Origin: Thiomargarita sp.
GTDB lineage: Bacteria; Pseudomonadota; Gammaproteobacteria; Beggiatoales; Beggiatoaceae
DNA length: 22,410 bases
Direction: 5' to 3'
Assembly (NCBI GenBank): GCA_030635005.1
Contig: DAOVZS010000010.1
Span: forward strand, 1-22,410
Of the stretch, positions 14,804 through 22,410 are shown one piece after another. Each line of letters begins with the position of its first letter. Positions within the stretch are counted from its first letter, which is position 1. Both the position numbers and the translations under genes were made by a program. The notes beneath the pieces are model-generated. The model had not been told where the DNA came from, searched no databases, and saw only the letters and a list, made by a program, of their open reading frames with translations.

Positions 14804-16114
14804 ATGTTTAAAATATATCAACTAAGTTTTGTATTATTGCTCATTGTACATCCAATTCAAGCAAAAAATTTATTAGAACTTTATCAATTAGCAGAAGACA
14901 GTGATCCTCAACTCAAAATTGCCAATCAAGAACGTCTCATTACTTTTGAAAAAAAGGCACAAGCACAAGCCCCTTTATTACCAGAAATTAGTTTGGGGGC
15001 TAATGCTAATGAGAATTGGAACACACAACATTGGATGAGCGGTCATAATGTAGAAAATACCCATATAGGTTATAATATTTCTCTTCGATACACATTATAT
15101 CGACGTGAATTCAATATTCAATTAGAACAAGTAGACAGTCAAATTAATCAGGTTAATGCACTGTATGAAGTTGCAAAACAAGAATTGATCGAACGCTTAT
15201 CGACGCGTTATTTTGCAATACTGTCTGCTCAGGACACATTAAAATTTGAGCGTATTGCAAAACGGGCTTTTAAACGACAATTAGAAGAAGCACAACAACG
15301 TTTTCAAGTGGGATTGATTGCGATTACTGATGTTGAAGAAGCACAAGCAGGGTATGATCTTGCAATTGCTGATGAAATTCAAGCGAAAAATGACTTGGAT
15401 AATGCCCATGAAGGATTGCGTGAACTGACGGGAACGTATCATCAAATCTTAGCGACTTTAAAAACAGAAGTCCCTTTACTTGAGCCTGATCCTGCTAATA
15501 TTGATGCTTGGACTCAAACAGCATTAGAGCACAACCCAAAATTATTAGCAGCACAATATGCAATAGAAAATGCACGTTTAGATATTGGAAAACAACGGGC
15601 GGCACATTTGCCGACGATTGATTTGGTTGCACAACACAGTTATAACCATAATCTGAGAGGCGATGATACAGGGGCTTTGACAAACAATAATAGTATCGGT
15701 ATACAATTAAATTATTATTTGTATGAAGGGGGAGCGATACGTGCACGCACGCGTGAATCTCAACAATATCGTATTAAAGCGATTGAAGAACAAGAGCAAC
15801 AGCGTCGTCTGATTCAATCAAAAACGCGTCAGGCATTTTGGAATTTAAAATCTAGTATCAGTCGTGTTAAAGCATTAAAACAAGCCGTTACTTCAACGGA
15901 AACCGCTTTAAACGCAATACAAACTGGTTTTGAATTAGGCACACGAACATCAGTAGATGTTATTAATGCTCAACGTGATTTATTACGTGCTCAACGTAAT
16001 TATTCTCGTGCTCGTTATGATTATGTGCTAAACACTTTACGCTTAAAGTTAGCAGTTGGTTTATTGAGCCCAGATGATTTAGTGGGCATTAATGATTGGT
16101 TAGAATCTCCATAA
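14804..16114 (+). CDS. tolC: TolC-family outer-membrane efflux/secretion channel
   Basis: In this 436-residue protein a signal peptide (1-20, ending PIQA) precedes a mature N-terminus KNLLELYQLAEDSDPQL, which is classic for TolC. Two internally related halves follow, each with long helices and beta strands; landmarks are QRFQVGLIAITDVEEAQAGYD in the first half (about 165-185) and GFELGTRTSVDVINAQRDLL (about 374-393) in the second, the repeated helix-turn motifs of the family. It is a little shorter than Escherichia coli TolC because the C-terminal tail is missing. It forms the trimeric outer-membrane duct for tripartite pumps or type I secretion; no ABC or adaptor gene lies in the window. The start lacks a clear Shine-Dalgarno. 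Its stop lies 41 bases before metG. Confidence 0.88.
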   Translation: MFKIYQLSFVLLLIVHPIQAKNLLELYQLAEDSDPQLKIANQERLITFEKKAQAQAPLLPEISLGANANENWNTQHWMSGHNVENTHIGYNISLRYTLYRREFNIQLEQVDSQINQVNALYEVAKQELIERLSTRYFAILSAQDTLKFERIAKRAFKRQLEEAQQRFQVGLIAITDVEEAQAGYDLAIADEIQAKNDLDNAHEGLRELTGTYHQILATLKTEVPLLEPDPANIDAWTQTALEHNPKLLAAQYAIENARLDIGKQRAAHLPTIDLVAQHSYNHNLRGDDTGALTNNNSIGIQLNYYLYEGGAIRARTRESQQYRIKAIEEQEQQRRLIQSKTRQAFWNLKSSISRVKALKQAVTSTETALNAIQTGFELGTRTSVDVINAQRDLLRAQRNYSRARYDYVLNTLRLKLAVGLLSPDDLVGINDWLESP

Positions 16115-16155
16115 CTTTTTCTTTTGCACGTTCAAAATACTTCAATTATCACACC

Positions 16156-18156
16156 ATGACAAACACCACTAGAAAAATTTTAGTGACCAGTGCATTACCT
16201 TATGCGAACGGATCCATACACCTTGGACATTTAGTTGAATATATTCAAACAGATATTTGGGTACGATTTCAAAAAATGCGTGGACATCAATGTTACTATG
16301 TCTGTGCTGATGATGCACATGGTACCCCCATTATGTTACGTGCTCAAAAAGAAGGCAAGACGCCTGAACAATTAATTGCCCATTTTCAAGCAGAACATTA
16401 CGCTGATTTTACTGATTTTTTCATCAATTTTGATAATTACCATTCTACGCATAGCCCAGAAAATCAATACTATGCCAATATCATTTATCAAGGATTGAGT
16501 GATGGCGGATATATCACCCGTTCGGTTATTCGACAATTTTATGACCCGACTAAAAAAATGTTTTTACCTGATCGCTTTATTCATGGGGAATGTCCACATT
16601 GTGGGGCAAGCGATCAATATGGTGATCACTGTGAAAAATGCAGCAAAACATATTCACCCACTGCATTAAAAAACCCAGTTTCTGTGATTTCAGGAACAAC
16701 ACCCATCGAAAAGGATAGCGAACATTTATTTGTCACGCTTGCAGATTTTGAATCTATGCTAAGCGATTGGATTAGCAGTGGCACTTTACAAAGTGAAATG
16801 CACCATAAACTCAAAGAATGGTTTGCGGAAGGATTGCAATCTTGGGATATTTCCCGTGATGCGCCTTACTTTGGTTTTGAAATCCCTAATGAACCCGGTA
16901 AATATTTTTATGTTTGGCTAGATGCTCCTGTAGGATATATCGCTAGTTTCAAAAAACTGTGTGATAGAGAGCACCTTGATTTTGACGAATTTTGGGCTGA
17001 AGAAAGTAAAACTGAATTGTATCACTTTATTGGTAAAGATATTATTTATTTTCATGCCTTATTTTGGCCAGCCATGTTATCAGCTGCAAAATTTAGAAAA
17101 CCCACAGCAATTTTTGCACATGGTTTTTTAACCGTAGATGGACAAAAAATGTCCAAATCACGGGGTACCTTCATCAATGCCCGCACATATTTAAAGCATT
17201 TGAAACCAGAATATTTACGCTATTATTTTGCAGCAAAATTGGGAAATGGGATAGAAGACATTGATTTAAATTTAGCAGATTTCCTGCAACGTGTCAATTC
17301 AGATTTAGTGGGTAAATTCGTGAATATTGCCAGTAGATGTGCCGGTTTTATTACAAAACATTTTAAAGGAAAACTCTCTTCAAAACTTGCCAATCCTATG
17401 CTTTATCAAAATTTTATACGGGAAGGCACACAGATTGCCATCGCTTATGACGAACGTGATTATAATAAAGCAATGCGTGATATCATGGCGCTAGCAGATC
17501 GTGCGAATCAGTATATTGACGAACATAAGCCTTGGCTCATGGTCAAACAAGAAAATAGTCAATCAGAATTACAAGCAGTCTGTAGTCAAGGTTTAAATCT
17601 TTTTCGAGTACTCATGGGTTATTTATCCCCGATTTTGCCTTTAATGACAAAATCGGTCGAAAAATTCTTAGTTTCTCCCATTGTTTGGCAACCAGAACCG
17701 TTACTCTCCCATACCATTAAGCCTTTTAAACCCTTAATGATACGGATTAATCAAAAACAGATTGATGCTATGCTTGAAGATTCCAAAGAAACACTTGAGA
17801 CCTCTTCGACAGCAGAACCCGTCAGTAAACTTATTAATTATGATGATTTTGCAAAAGTTGACTTACGTATTGCTCGTATTATCAAAGCAGAATATGTAGA
17901 AGGGGCTAAAAAATTATTGCGTTTAAGCTTAGATGTGGGAGAAAAAACACCCCGCACTGTCTTTGCGGGGATAAAAGATGCGTATACACCCAAACAATTA
18001 ACAGGGAAATTGACCGTAATGGTGGCTAATCTTGCTCCCAGAAAAATGCCTTTTGGCATGTCAGAAGGCATGGTATTAGCAGCGGGACCTGGTAAGAAAG
18101 ACCTCTTCATACTCACGCCTGATGAGGGTGCACAACCAGGAATGCGCGTCAAATAA
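16156..18156 (+). CDS. metG: Methionyl-tRNA synthetase
   Basis: Charges tRNA-Met in the cytoplasm. With ATG 16156 the product has 666 residues, close to the family's 677 in Escherichia coli. Signatures: H22-L-G-H25 (HIGH motif) in ALPYANGSIHLGH, zinc-knuckle cysteines C146, C149, C159 and C162, K331-M-S-K-S335, the anticodon-binding helical domain, and a C-terminal EMAPII-type tRNA-binding domain (about 565-666) with VDLRIARI and KMPFGMSEGM. The frame is open further upstream to a TTG at 16096 inside tolC, but those 20 residues do not resemble MetG, so ATG 16156 is preferred. It follows tolC closely and may share its transcript. Confidence 0.97.
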   Translation: MTNTTRKILVTSALPYANGSIHLGHLVEYIQTDIWVRFQKMRGHQCYYVCADDAHGTPIMLRAQKEGKTPEQLIAHFQAEHYADFTDFFINFDNYHSTHSPENQYYANIIYQGLSDGGYITRSVIRQFYDPTKKMFLPDRFIHGECPHCGASDQYGDHCEKCSKTYSPTALKNPVSVISGTTPIEKDSEHLFVTLADFESMLSDWISSGTLQSEMHHKLKEWFAEGLQSWDISRDAPYFGFEIPNEPGKYFYVWLDAPVGYIASFKKLCDREHLDFDEFWAEESKTELYHFIGKDIIYFHALFWPAMLSAAKFRKPTAIFAHGFLTVDGQKMSKSRGTFINARTYLKHLKPEYLRYYFAAKLGNGIEDIDLNLADFLQRVNSDLVGKFVNIASRCAGFITKHFKGKLSSKLANPMLYQNFIREGTQIAIAYDERDYNKAMRDIMALADRANQYIDEHKPWLMVKQENSQSELQAVCSQGLNLFRVLMGYLSPILPLMTKSVEKFLVSPIVWQPEPLLSHTIKPFKPLMIRINQKQIDAMLEDSKETLETSSTAEPVSKLINYDDFAKVDLRIARIIKAEYVEGAKKLLRLSLDVGEKTPRTVFAGIKDAYTPKQLTGKLTVMVANLAPRKMPFGMSEGMVLAAGPGKKDLFILTPDEGAQPGMRVK

Positions 18157-18162
18157 TTAAAT

Positions 18163-18180
18163 CTGAGGGTGCCCCCTCAG
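18163..18180 (+). other. Hairpin after metG
   Basis: CTGAGGG and CCCTCAG form a 7-bp GC-rich stem around a TGCC loop, 6 bases after the metG stop. No T-run follows, so it may stabilise the 3' end or be a weak terminator rather than a standard intrinsic terminator. Confidence 0.4.
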
Positions 18181-18254
18181 GAGACGGAACAAATGTTATG
18201 GAAAGGAATTCTTGAGATTAAAATATAAAACCTTAATTTATTTGGAGCATTTTT

Positions 18255-19205
18255 ATGAGTGACGTTAAACATTGTCGTTTATTAATTTTGGGATCAGGGC
18301 CCGCAGGTTATACTGCTGCCATTTATGCAGCACGTGCGAATTTAAACCCTGTACTGCTTACTGGTATGGAGCAAGGCGGACAATTAACCACAACAACTGA
18401 TGTGGAAAATTGGCCAGGCGAACCTGATGGTGTACAAGGTCCAGATTTAATGGAACGTATGCGAAAACATGCTGATGGTTTTAAAACAGAAATGATTTTA
18501 GATCAGATTAATGCAGTTGATTTAAAACAACGTCCCTTTAGTTTAACGGGAGATGCGGGAAGTTATACGTGTGATGCCTTAATTATTGCTACGGGTGCAT
18601 CTGCCCAATATTTGGGTTTGCCCTCAGAAGAGGCTTTTAAAGGACAAGGGGTGTCAGGATGTGCTACCTGTGATGGGTTCTTTTATCGTGATAAAAAGGT
18701 TGCGGTGATAGGTGGTGGCAATACAGCTGTAGAAGAAGCCTTATATTTAGCCAATATTGCTTCACATGTAACTGTAGTTCATCGTCGCGATGCCCTTCGT
18801 TCTGAGAAGATATTAATCAATCGTTTGCTAGAAAAAGAAAAAGAAGGCAAAGTAACGATAGCTTGGAACAATGTACTTGATGAAGTATTGGGTGATAAGA
18901 CGGGTGTGACGGGTATGCGTATTAAAAATGTGCAAGATCAGAGTACTCAAGATATTGATTTACATGGAGTTTTCATTGCGATAGGTCATAAACCTAATAC
19001 CCATTTATTTGTAGATCAATTAACCTTAAAAAATGGGTATCTCGTTGTTAATCGGGGGGGGGATGGCAATGCACAAATGACCAGTGTTCCCGGTGTTTTT
19101 GCAGCAGGTGATGTCTGTGATCATATTTATCGTCAAGCGGTGACTTCAGCAGGTATGGGTTGTATGGCTGCCTTAGATGCTGAAAAATATTTAGACAATC
19201 TTTAA
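18255..19205 (+). CDS. trxB: Thioredoxin-disulfide reductase
   Basis: The FAD/NADPH enzyme that reduces cytoplasmic thioredoxin. The 316 residues match the family (about 321). Signatures are the FAD-binding GSGPAGYTAAIYAARA (13-28), redox-active C136-A-T-C139 in SGCATCDGFF, the NADPH-binding GGGNTAVEEALYLA, HRRD, and the C-terminal GVFAAGDVCDHIYRQAVTSAGMG. GGAG in TTTGGAGC, 9 to 13 bases upstream, supports ATG 18255. The gene is on the same strand as metG, with a hairpin on each side. A run of nine G lies in its last third, encoding the NRGGDG turn. Confidence 0.97.
   Translation: MSDVKHCRLLILGSGPAGYTAAIYAARANLNPVLLTGMEQGGQLTTTTDVENWPGEPDGVQGPDLMERMRKHADGFKTEMILDQINAVDLKQRPFSLTGDAGSYTCDALIIATGASAQYLGLPSEEAFKGQGVSGCATCDGFFYRDKKVAVIGGGNTAVEEALYLANIASHVTVVHRRDALRSEKILINRLLEKEKEGKVTIAWNNVLDEVLGDKTGVTGMRIKNVQDQSTQDIDLHGVFIAIGHKPNTHLFVDQLTLKNGYLVVNRGGDGNAQMTSVPGVFAAGDVCDHIYRQAVTSAGMGCMAALDAEKYLDNL
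19054..19062. repeat. Homopolymer run of nine G inside trxB
   Basis: Nine G in a row encode R-G-G of the NRGGDG turn. A one-base slip would remove the C-terminal FAD-binding motif, so any variation would inactivate an important housekeeping enzyme. Confidence 0.85.
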
Positions 19206-19210
19206 CAACA

Positions 19211-19241
19211 TTATCAGTTATCAACGCATGATAACTGGTAA
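19211..19241 (+). other. Long hairpin between trxB and bamD
   Basis: TTATCAGTTATCA and TGATAACTGGTAA pair over 13 positions with one A:C mismatch, around a 5-base loop. It starts 5 bases after the trxB stop and ends 18 bases before bamD. No T-run follows; it could attenuate or process the transcript. Confidence 0.45.
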
Positions 19242-19259
19242 TATAGATCTTGTGAGTTT

Positions 19260-20015
19260 ATGAAACTTATTATATTACTGTTTATCCTATTTAATTTATT
19301 AGGCTGTGCTACTCCCAAAATAGAATCTTGGTCAATTGCTCTTCTTTATAATGAAGCAACAGAAGCTATGAATGATGGTGATTTTGAAAGAGCGATTAAA
19401 TATTATGAAATACTTGAAGCACGTTATCCTGCTGGAAAGTATGTACAGCAAGCTCAAATGAATGTCATTTATGCTTATTTTAAAAATGAGGATTCAGATT
19501 CAGCGATAATAGCTGCTAATCGTTTTATAAAATTATCGCCACGTCATTCTAAAGTAGATTATGTTTATTATATTAAGGGATTAGTTTATTTTGAGCAGAA
19601 TAGAGGGAGTTTAGATCGTTTTTTAGCATTAGATCGTTCGCAACGTGATCAAAGGGGACTCACACAATCCATTCAAGCTTTCGAAGAATTAATAGAACGT
19701 TTTCCTAAAAGCAAATATAGTCCAGATGCTCAAAAACGCATGATTTATTTGCGTAATATACAAGCACAACATGAAATACATGTGGCACTCTTTTATTTAA
19801 AGCGAGGTGCTTATATTGCTTCTGCTAACCGTGCTAAAAAAGTGATTGCATCTTATCAAAAGTCGCATCTCGTTTCCAAAGCATTGGTAATATTGGCAAA
19901 AAATTATAAAATTATGGGGTTACATGCGTTATCTCATCGTACATTAGAAATATTACAATCTAAATATCCTAATCATCCAGGAATTGCAGAAGTGACGGCT
20001 TTAAAAGTTAAATAA
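19260..20015 (+). CDS. bamD: Outer-membrane assembly lipoprotein BamD
   Basis: In this 251-residue protein a lipoprotein signal ends in the lipobox L-L-G-C16, so the mature protein is lipid-anchored. TPR-like helices follow with BamD landmarks: LYNEATEAMNDGDFERAIKYYE, LEARYPAGKY, VIYAYFKNED, RFIKLSPRHSKVDYVYYIKGL, the LALDRSQRDQRG segment (FFGVDRSDRD in Escherichia coli) and FPKSKYSPDAQKRMIYLRN. Length matches the family (about 245). It is an essential BAM-complex subunit that helps insert beta-barrel proteins such as TolC. The gene ends convergently with exbD. Confidence 0.93.
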   Translation: MKLIILLFILFNLLGCATPKIESWSIALLYNEATEAMNDGDFERAIKYYEILEARYPAGKYVQQAQMNVIYAYFKNEDSDSAIIAANRFIKLSPRHSKVDYVYYIKGLVYFEQNRGSLDRFLALDRSQRDQRGLTQSIQAFEELIERFPKSKYSPDAQKRMIYLRNIQAQHEIHVALFYLKRGAYIASANRAKKVIASYQKSHLVSKALVILAKNYKIMGLHALSHRTLEILQSKYPNHPGIAEVTALKVK

Positions 20016-20031
20016 TTTTTTCGGGAATAAG

Positions 20032-20059
20032 CCTGAAATGGCTCTCCTGAATTTCAGGA
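20032..20059. terminator. Inverted repeat between convergent bamD and exbD
   Basis: CCTGAAAT (20032-20039) pairs with ATTTCAGG (20051-20058), and an overlapping TCCTG/CAGGA stem (20045-20059) is an alternative fold. Its place between two convergent genes fits a two-way terminator, but no T-run follows on either strand. Confidence 0.4.
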
Positions 20060-20104
20060 AAGTGAATTGTGTTGTACCGTCGCTTCTGGATTCAAAATGA
20101 GCTA

Positions 20105-20518
20105 TCATTTCACGGGTTCTGTCATAAATCCTAAACGACTAATCCCTGCTTTTTGTGCATCTGACATGATTTGTGCGATGTTTTGATATTGCGTTTCTTT
20201 GTGAGCGCGGAGATGTAATTCAGGTATAGGCTTTTTTTGGGCAGCTTGCTTGAGACGAATGTGATATTCTTCTCGTGTAATTGCCTCATCATTCCAAAAA
20301 ATATTCCCTTTCTGATCAATCGCTAATACAATTTTATTGACTGTTTCAGAAATTTTTTGGCTAGAAGCTTTAGGTAGTTCAATTTTAACAGCATTTGGCG
20401 TCAATAAAGGTGCAGTAATAATAAACAGAATCAATAAAACTAACATGACATCCACAAATGGAATAATATTGATTTCTGATAAGAGTTCGTTATTATCATC
20501 ATCATTATCATAGTTCAT
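20105..20518 (-). CDS. exbD: ExbD/TolR-family energy-transducing protein
   Basis: In this 137-residue protein a short cytoplasmic N-terminus (acidic, residues 4-15) is followed by one membrane helix (about 19-42) holding the proton-pathway Asp D23 in IIPFVDVMLVLLI. The periplasmic domain contains KIELPKA, ID.KGNIFWNDEAIT and LHLRAHKETQYQNIAQIM, all ExbD-like. With ExbB it forms the proton channel that energises TonB. Its ATG overlaps the exbB stop by 4 bases (ATGA), so translation is coupled. TolR is the alternative, but the adjacent tonB favours ExbD. Confidence 0.93.
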   Translation of the reverse strand: MNYDNDDDNNELLSEINIIPFVDVMLVLLILFIITAPLLTPNAVKIELPKASSQKISETVNKIVLAIDQKGNIFWNDEAITREEYHIRLKQAAQKKPIPELHLRAHKETQYQNIAQIMSDAQKAGISRLGFMTEPVK

Positions 20519-21216
20519 GATGTCATCTCTTTTTGCATCATTTGTTTTAAATCAACACGAGCACCGGTATTGAGACAGGTGTGCACATCATGAGCAAACC
20601 CTTCTAATTTATTCAGATAAACACGGTGACTTCGCACCAAAGCATTATACGCTAGCACAGCGGGTATCGCCACGGCTAATCCAAATGCCGTCATGATTAA
20701 CGCTTCACCAACAGGGGCAGCCACAGTATCTAAAGAAGCACTGCCTTGCATACTTATTTGAATAAGTGCATCATAAATACCCAGGACAGTTCCTAATAAG
20801 CCTACAAAAGGAGCTGTACTGCCTACTGTTGCTAAAATACTCAAACCAGAGGTTAGGGGGGCGGTGCCGTCTTTGATAGCACGTCGTAAATTACGTGCGA
20901 TAAAATCATTTTGTGAACAAATATGGGTAATATGTGTACGTGTCTCATAATATATTGCAGCATGAATGCCTTCTATAGCCACAATTGAAAATGGATTATG
21001 AGCTTTACAACTACGTATCACATCCAAAGATGATGTATTCCAAAAAAGTTTCAACATTTGCTTTGAACGCCAACTGCTTATCCAAAATTGAAATGTTTTA
21101 CTAATAATAAGCGTCCAAGAAATCACTGACATCAATATCAGTATAAAAATAATAGATAAAGAAAGCACATTCAAATGTGCTATAAAATGTGTCAAACCAA
21201 ATGGGTTAGAAGCCAT
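20515..21216 (-). CDS. exbB: ExbB (MotA/TolQ/ExbB proton-channel family)
   Basis: I place the start at ATG 21216, giving 233 residues that begin MASNPFGLTHFIAHL, as is typical for ExbB. The longer in-frame start at 21261 would overlap tonB by 37 bases and has no Shine-Dalgarno. Membrane helices lie at about 16-38, 125-150 and 168-195. Family landmarks are LATVGSTAPFVGLLGTVLGI (128-147) and VGEALIMTAFGLAVAIPAVLAYN (169-191) with E171 in the channel helix. It is the pentameric inner-membrane partner of ExbD that transfers proton-motive energy to TonB. It starts 8 bases after tonB and overlaps exbD by 4 bases. Confidence 0.93.
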   Translation of the reverse strand: MASNPFGLTHFIAHLNVLSLSIIFILILMSVISWTLIISKTFQFWISSWRSKQMLKLFWNTSSLDVIRSCKAHNPFSIVAIEGIHAAIYYETRTHITHICSQNDFIARNLRRAIKDGTAPLTSGLSILATVGSTAPFVGLLGTVLGIYDALIQISMQGSASLDTVAAPVGEALIMTAFGLAVAIPAVLAYNALVRSHRVYLNKLEGFAHDVHTCLNTGARVDLKQMMQKEMTS

Positions 21217-21224
21217 AGTACTCA

Positions 21225-21923
21225 CTACATTAATTTGAAAATAATAGGAATAGTCACCCATGCAGTGACAGATTTCCCCGCTTTTTTAGCAGGCATAAAA
21301 CGCCATTTATTTTTAACTTGTCGAATAGCTGCTTTATCTAATCTTCTAAAACCACTGGTTTTTGTGAGTTTAATCACTGCCGCATTGCCATTGATACTGA
21401 TTTTAACCTTAAGTACAACAGTGCCTTCCTCTCCACGTTTCCGAGATAGTCTTGGATAAGGAGGGTGTGGATTATATTTATATGAGGGCGGAATGGTGAC
21501 TGACACTTTAGTTTTTACCGGGGGATGCACAGTCTTTTGATAATGCGTGTGTTTTTGTGTTTTGGTTTTACTGCCTTCTGTTAACGCAACCTTTTTAGCA
21601 GGTGTCGTTTTTACAGGCATAGTCACCGTTTTTTGAGTTTTTTTAGAAAGTGCCGTTTTTTTAGGGAGAGTGTGTTTTTTGCTCACAGTTTTTTTTCTCC
21701 TTTTTAAACGTCGTTTTTTTCTCGATGTCCTTTTTTTTGGGATTACCACTTTTTTAGGTATTTTAATCACAGCTGGCACCGCGGGGGGGGCAGGTATAAT
21801 CAAACTCACCATAATGGGTTTCAATGGTTTTTCAATGGGTTGTAGCGATGCTAATTGTATCACGTGCCAAAAAACCATAACATGCAATGCTAATACTGCC
21901 AGAAAAATCAACGTAGATTTCAT
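21225..21923 (-). CDS. tonB: TonB energy-transducing protein with Lys/Arg-rich linker
   Basis: I prefer ATG 21923 (232 residues), which places the membrane anchor (about 4-24) at the N-terminus and leaves a 22-base gap after the upstream gene; an in-frame ATG at 21959 would overlap that gene. The periplasmic linker (about 40-140) is dominated by Lys and Arg: about 26 of residues 54-111, with no acidic residue there. The usual Pro-Glu/Pro-Lys repeats are sparse. The C-terminal domain (about 145-232) is canonical TonB: PPYPRLSRKRGEEGTVVLKV, SGFRRLDKAAIRQV and the hydrophobic last strand. It carries energy from ExbB-ExbD to outer-membrane receptors, none of which is in the window. Order tonB-exbB-exbD, same strand. 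Confidence 0.92.
   Translation of the reverse strand: MKSTLIFLAVLALHVMVFWHVIQLASLQPIEKPLKPIMVSLIIPAPPAVPAVIKIPKKVVIPKKRTSRKKRRLKRRKKTVSKKHTLPKKTALSKKTQKTVTMPVKTTPAKKVALTEGSKTKTQKHTHYQKTVHPPVKTKVSVTIPPSYKYNPHPPYPRLSRKRGEEGTVVLKVKISINGNAAVIKLTKTSGFRRLDKAAIRQVKNKWRFMPAKKAGKSVTAWVTIPIIFKLM
21783..21790. repeat. Homopolymer run of eight G (C8 in the tonB strand)
   Basis: Eight G in a row on the plus strand encode the APPA segment of TonB just after its membrane anchor. Slippage here would remove the linker and the receptor-contacting domain. Confidence 0.85.
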
Positions 21924-21945
21924 GATGATCACTCTACATTCTGTG

Positions 21946-22410
21946 TTAATCGTCCCCAATATTTAAATATTGTGCTATTAATTGTTGTTGCGTCTTAGCT
22001 GAAACAGCAGCATAATGACTCAGTACCATCGTAAAAAAACCTTGTCCTCCAGTAGCCGATTTGAGTTCTGTTTGATAATGATTTAAGGCACTCTGAGGCA
22101 CTTCTGTTTTAACACAAACCATATTAGAAGGACGCATATCGCTACCTAAAATACGCCCACCTTTGCTGGCAATTTCACCTGTAATATGCCCTATATTTTC
22201 ATTGGGAATGGTAATATCTGTCTTTGCAATCGGTTCTAATATCAAGGGTTTGGCTTGCTTGATAGCGTCTAAAAAGGCTTTTTTACCTGCTGTAATATAC
22301 GCAATTTCCTTAGAATCCACTGCATGATGTTTTCCATCATACACCGTTACTTTGATATCTTGCATCGGATAGCCCGCAATCGCACCCGACTTAAAAATTT
22401 GTTGGATGCC
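21946..22410 (-). CDS. Elongation factor G-like GTPase, C-terminal fragment
   Basis: The frame is open to the right edge, so only the last 154 residues are visible. They cover the end of EF-G domain IV and domain V: FKSGAIAGYPMQDIKVTVYDG, AGKKAFLDAIKQAKPLILEPI (domain V start), ITGEIASKGGRILGSDMRP, and the closing LKSATGGQGFFTMVLSHYAAV. The AKPLILEPI and GGQGFFTMVLSHY motifs place it in the EF-G family; details such as SDMRPSNM differ from standard FusA and look more like the EF-G-like second paralogue found in many proteobacteria. The GTPase domain is outside the window, so the paralogue type is unresolved. It lies 22 bases before tonB on the same strand, so they are probably co-transcribed. 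Confidence 0.85.
   Translation of the reverse strand, partial: GIQQIFKSGAIAGYPMQDIKVTVYDGKHHAVDSKEIAYITAGKKAFLDAIKQAKPLILEPIAKTDITIPNENIGHITGEIASKGGRILGSDMRPSNMVCVKTEVPQSALNHYQTELKSATGGQGFFTMVLSHYAAVSAKTQQQLIAQYLNIGDD

Noticed and set aside
16096..16155. A TTG-initiated 20-residue extension of metG overlapping tolC
   Set aside because: The extra residues do not resemble MetG, and ATG 16156 gives the normal family N-terminus just before the HLGH motif.
18163..18180. The hairpin after metG as a clear intrinsic terminator
   Set aside because: No T-run follows the stem, so it is listed only as a hairpin.
21217..21261. A longer exbB start overlapping tonB by 37 bases
   Set aside because: It has no Shine-Dalgarno, and the shorter protein begins exactly like known ExbB proteins.

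Overview
The window is AT-rich, tightly packed bacterial chromosome. The gene set points to a gammaproteobacterium: cytochrome c4 next to dsbA, sanA, bamD, tolC, metG, trxB and an EF-G/tonB/exbB/exbD block. The low GC, the many receiver proteins and the large NACHT protein suggest a Thiotrichales/Beggiatoa-type sulfur bacterium. That placement is inference from composition and gene content only.

Left block (1-10099, all minus strand, gaps of 6 to 84 bases). Reading with transcription, it holds a membrane UDP-sugar 4,6-dehydratase, SanA, a receiver protein, a 1484-residue hybrid histidine kinase, three more receiver proteins, and the N-terminus of a multi-membrane TMTC-like glycosyltransferase that runs off the left edge. 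It looks like one long surface-polysaccharide/signalling operon. Three of the four receiver proteins carry a C-terminal segment that aligns in register with the kinase's own dimerisation/phosphoacceptor (DHp/HisKA) domain, but the phosphorylatable His is Ser or Gln. The fourth has lost that segment, and its receiver has Glu in place of the phospho-acceptor Asp. I consider this the most unusual system in the window.

Middle block (10298-14661, minus strand). DsbA and a di-haem cytochrome c4 are three bases apart and serve periplasmic thiol oxidation and electron transfer. Upstream lies a 980-residue NACHT NTPase with a shrunken formylglycine-generating-enzyme-like (C-type-lectin fold) segment and a helical C-terminus. 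It belongs to the STAND/NLR-like class that includes bacterial antiphage proteins.

Right block. Four plus-strand genes (tolC, metG, trxB, bamD; 14804-20015) are ordinary housekeeping and envelope genes. They converge on a minus-strand operon (22410-20105) running EF-G-like GTPase > tonB > exbB > exbD, which powers TonB-dependent uptake; its TonB linker is strikingly Lys/Arg-rich.

No gene-free stretch exceeds 300 bases. The largest gaps (10100-10297, 11564-11718, 14662-14803) hold only a palindrome and weak promoter-like sequences. I see no tRNA, rRNA, CRISPR array, insertion sequence or attachment site. Homopolymer G/C runs of 8 to 9 bases inside three genes stand out against the AT-rich background.
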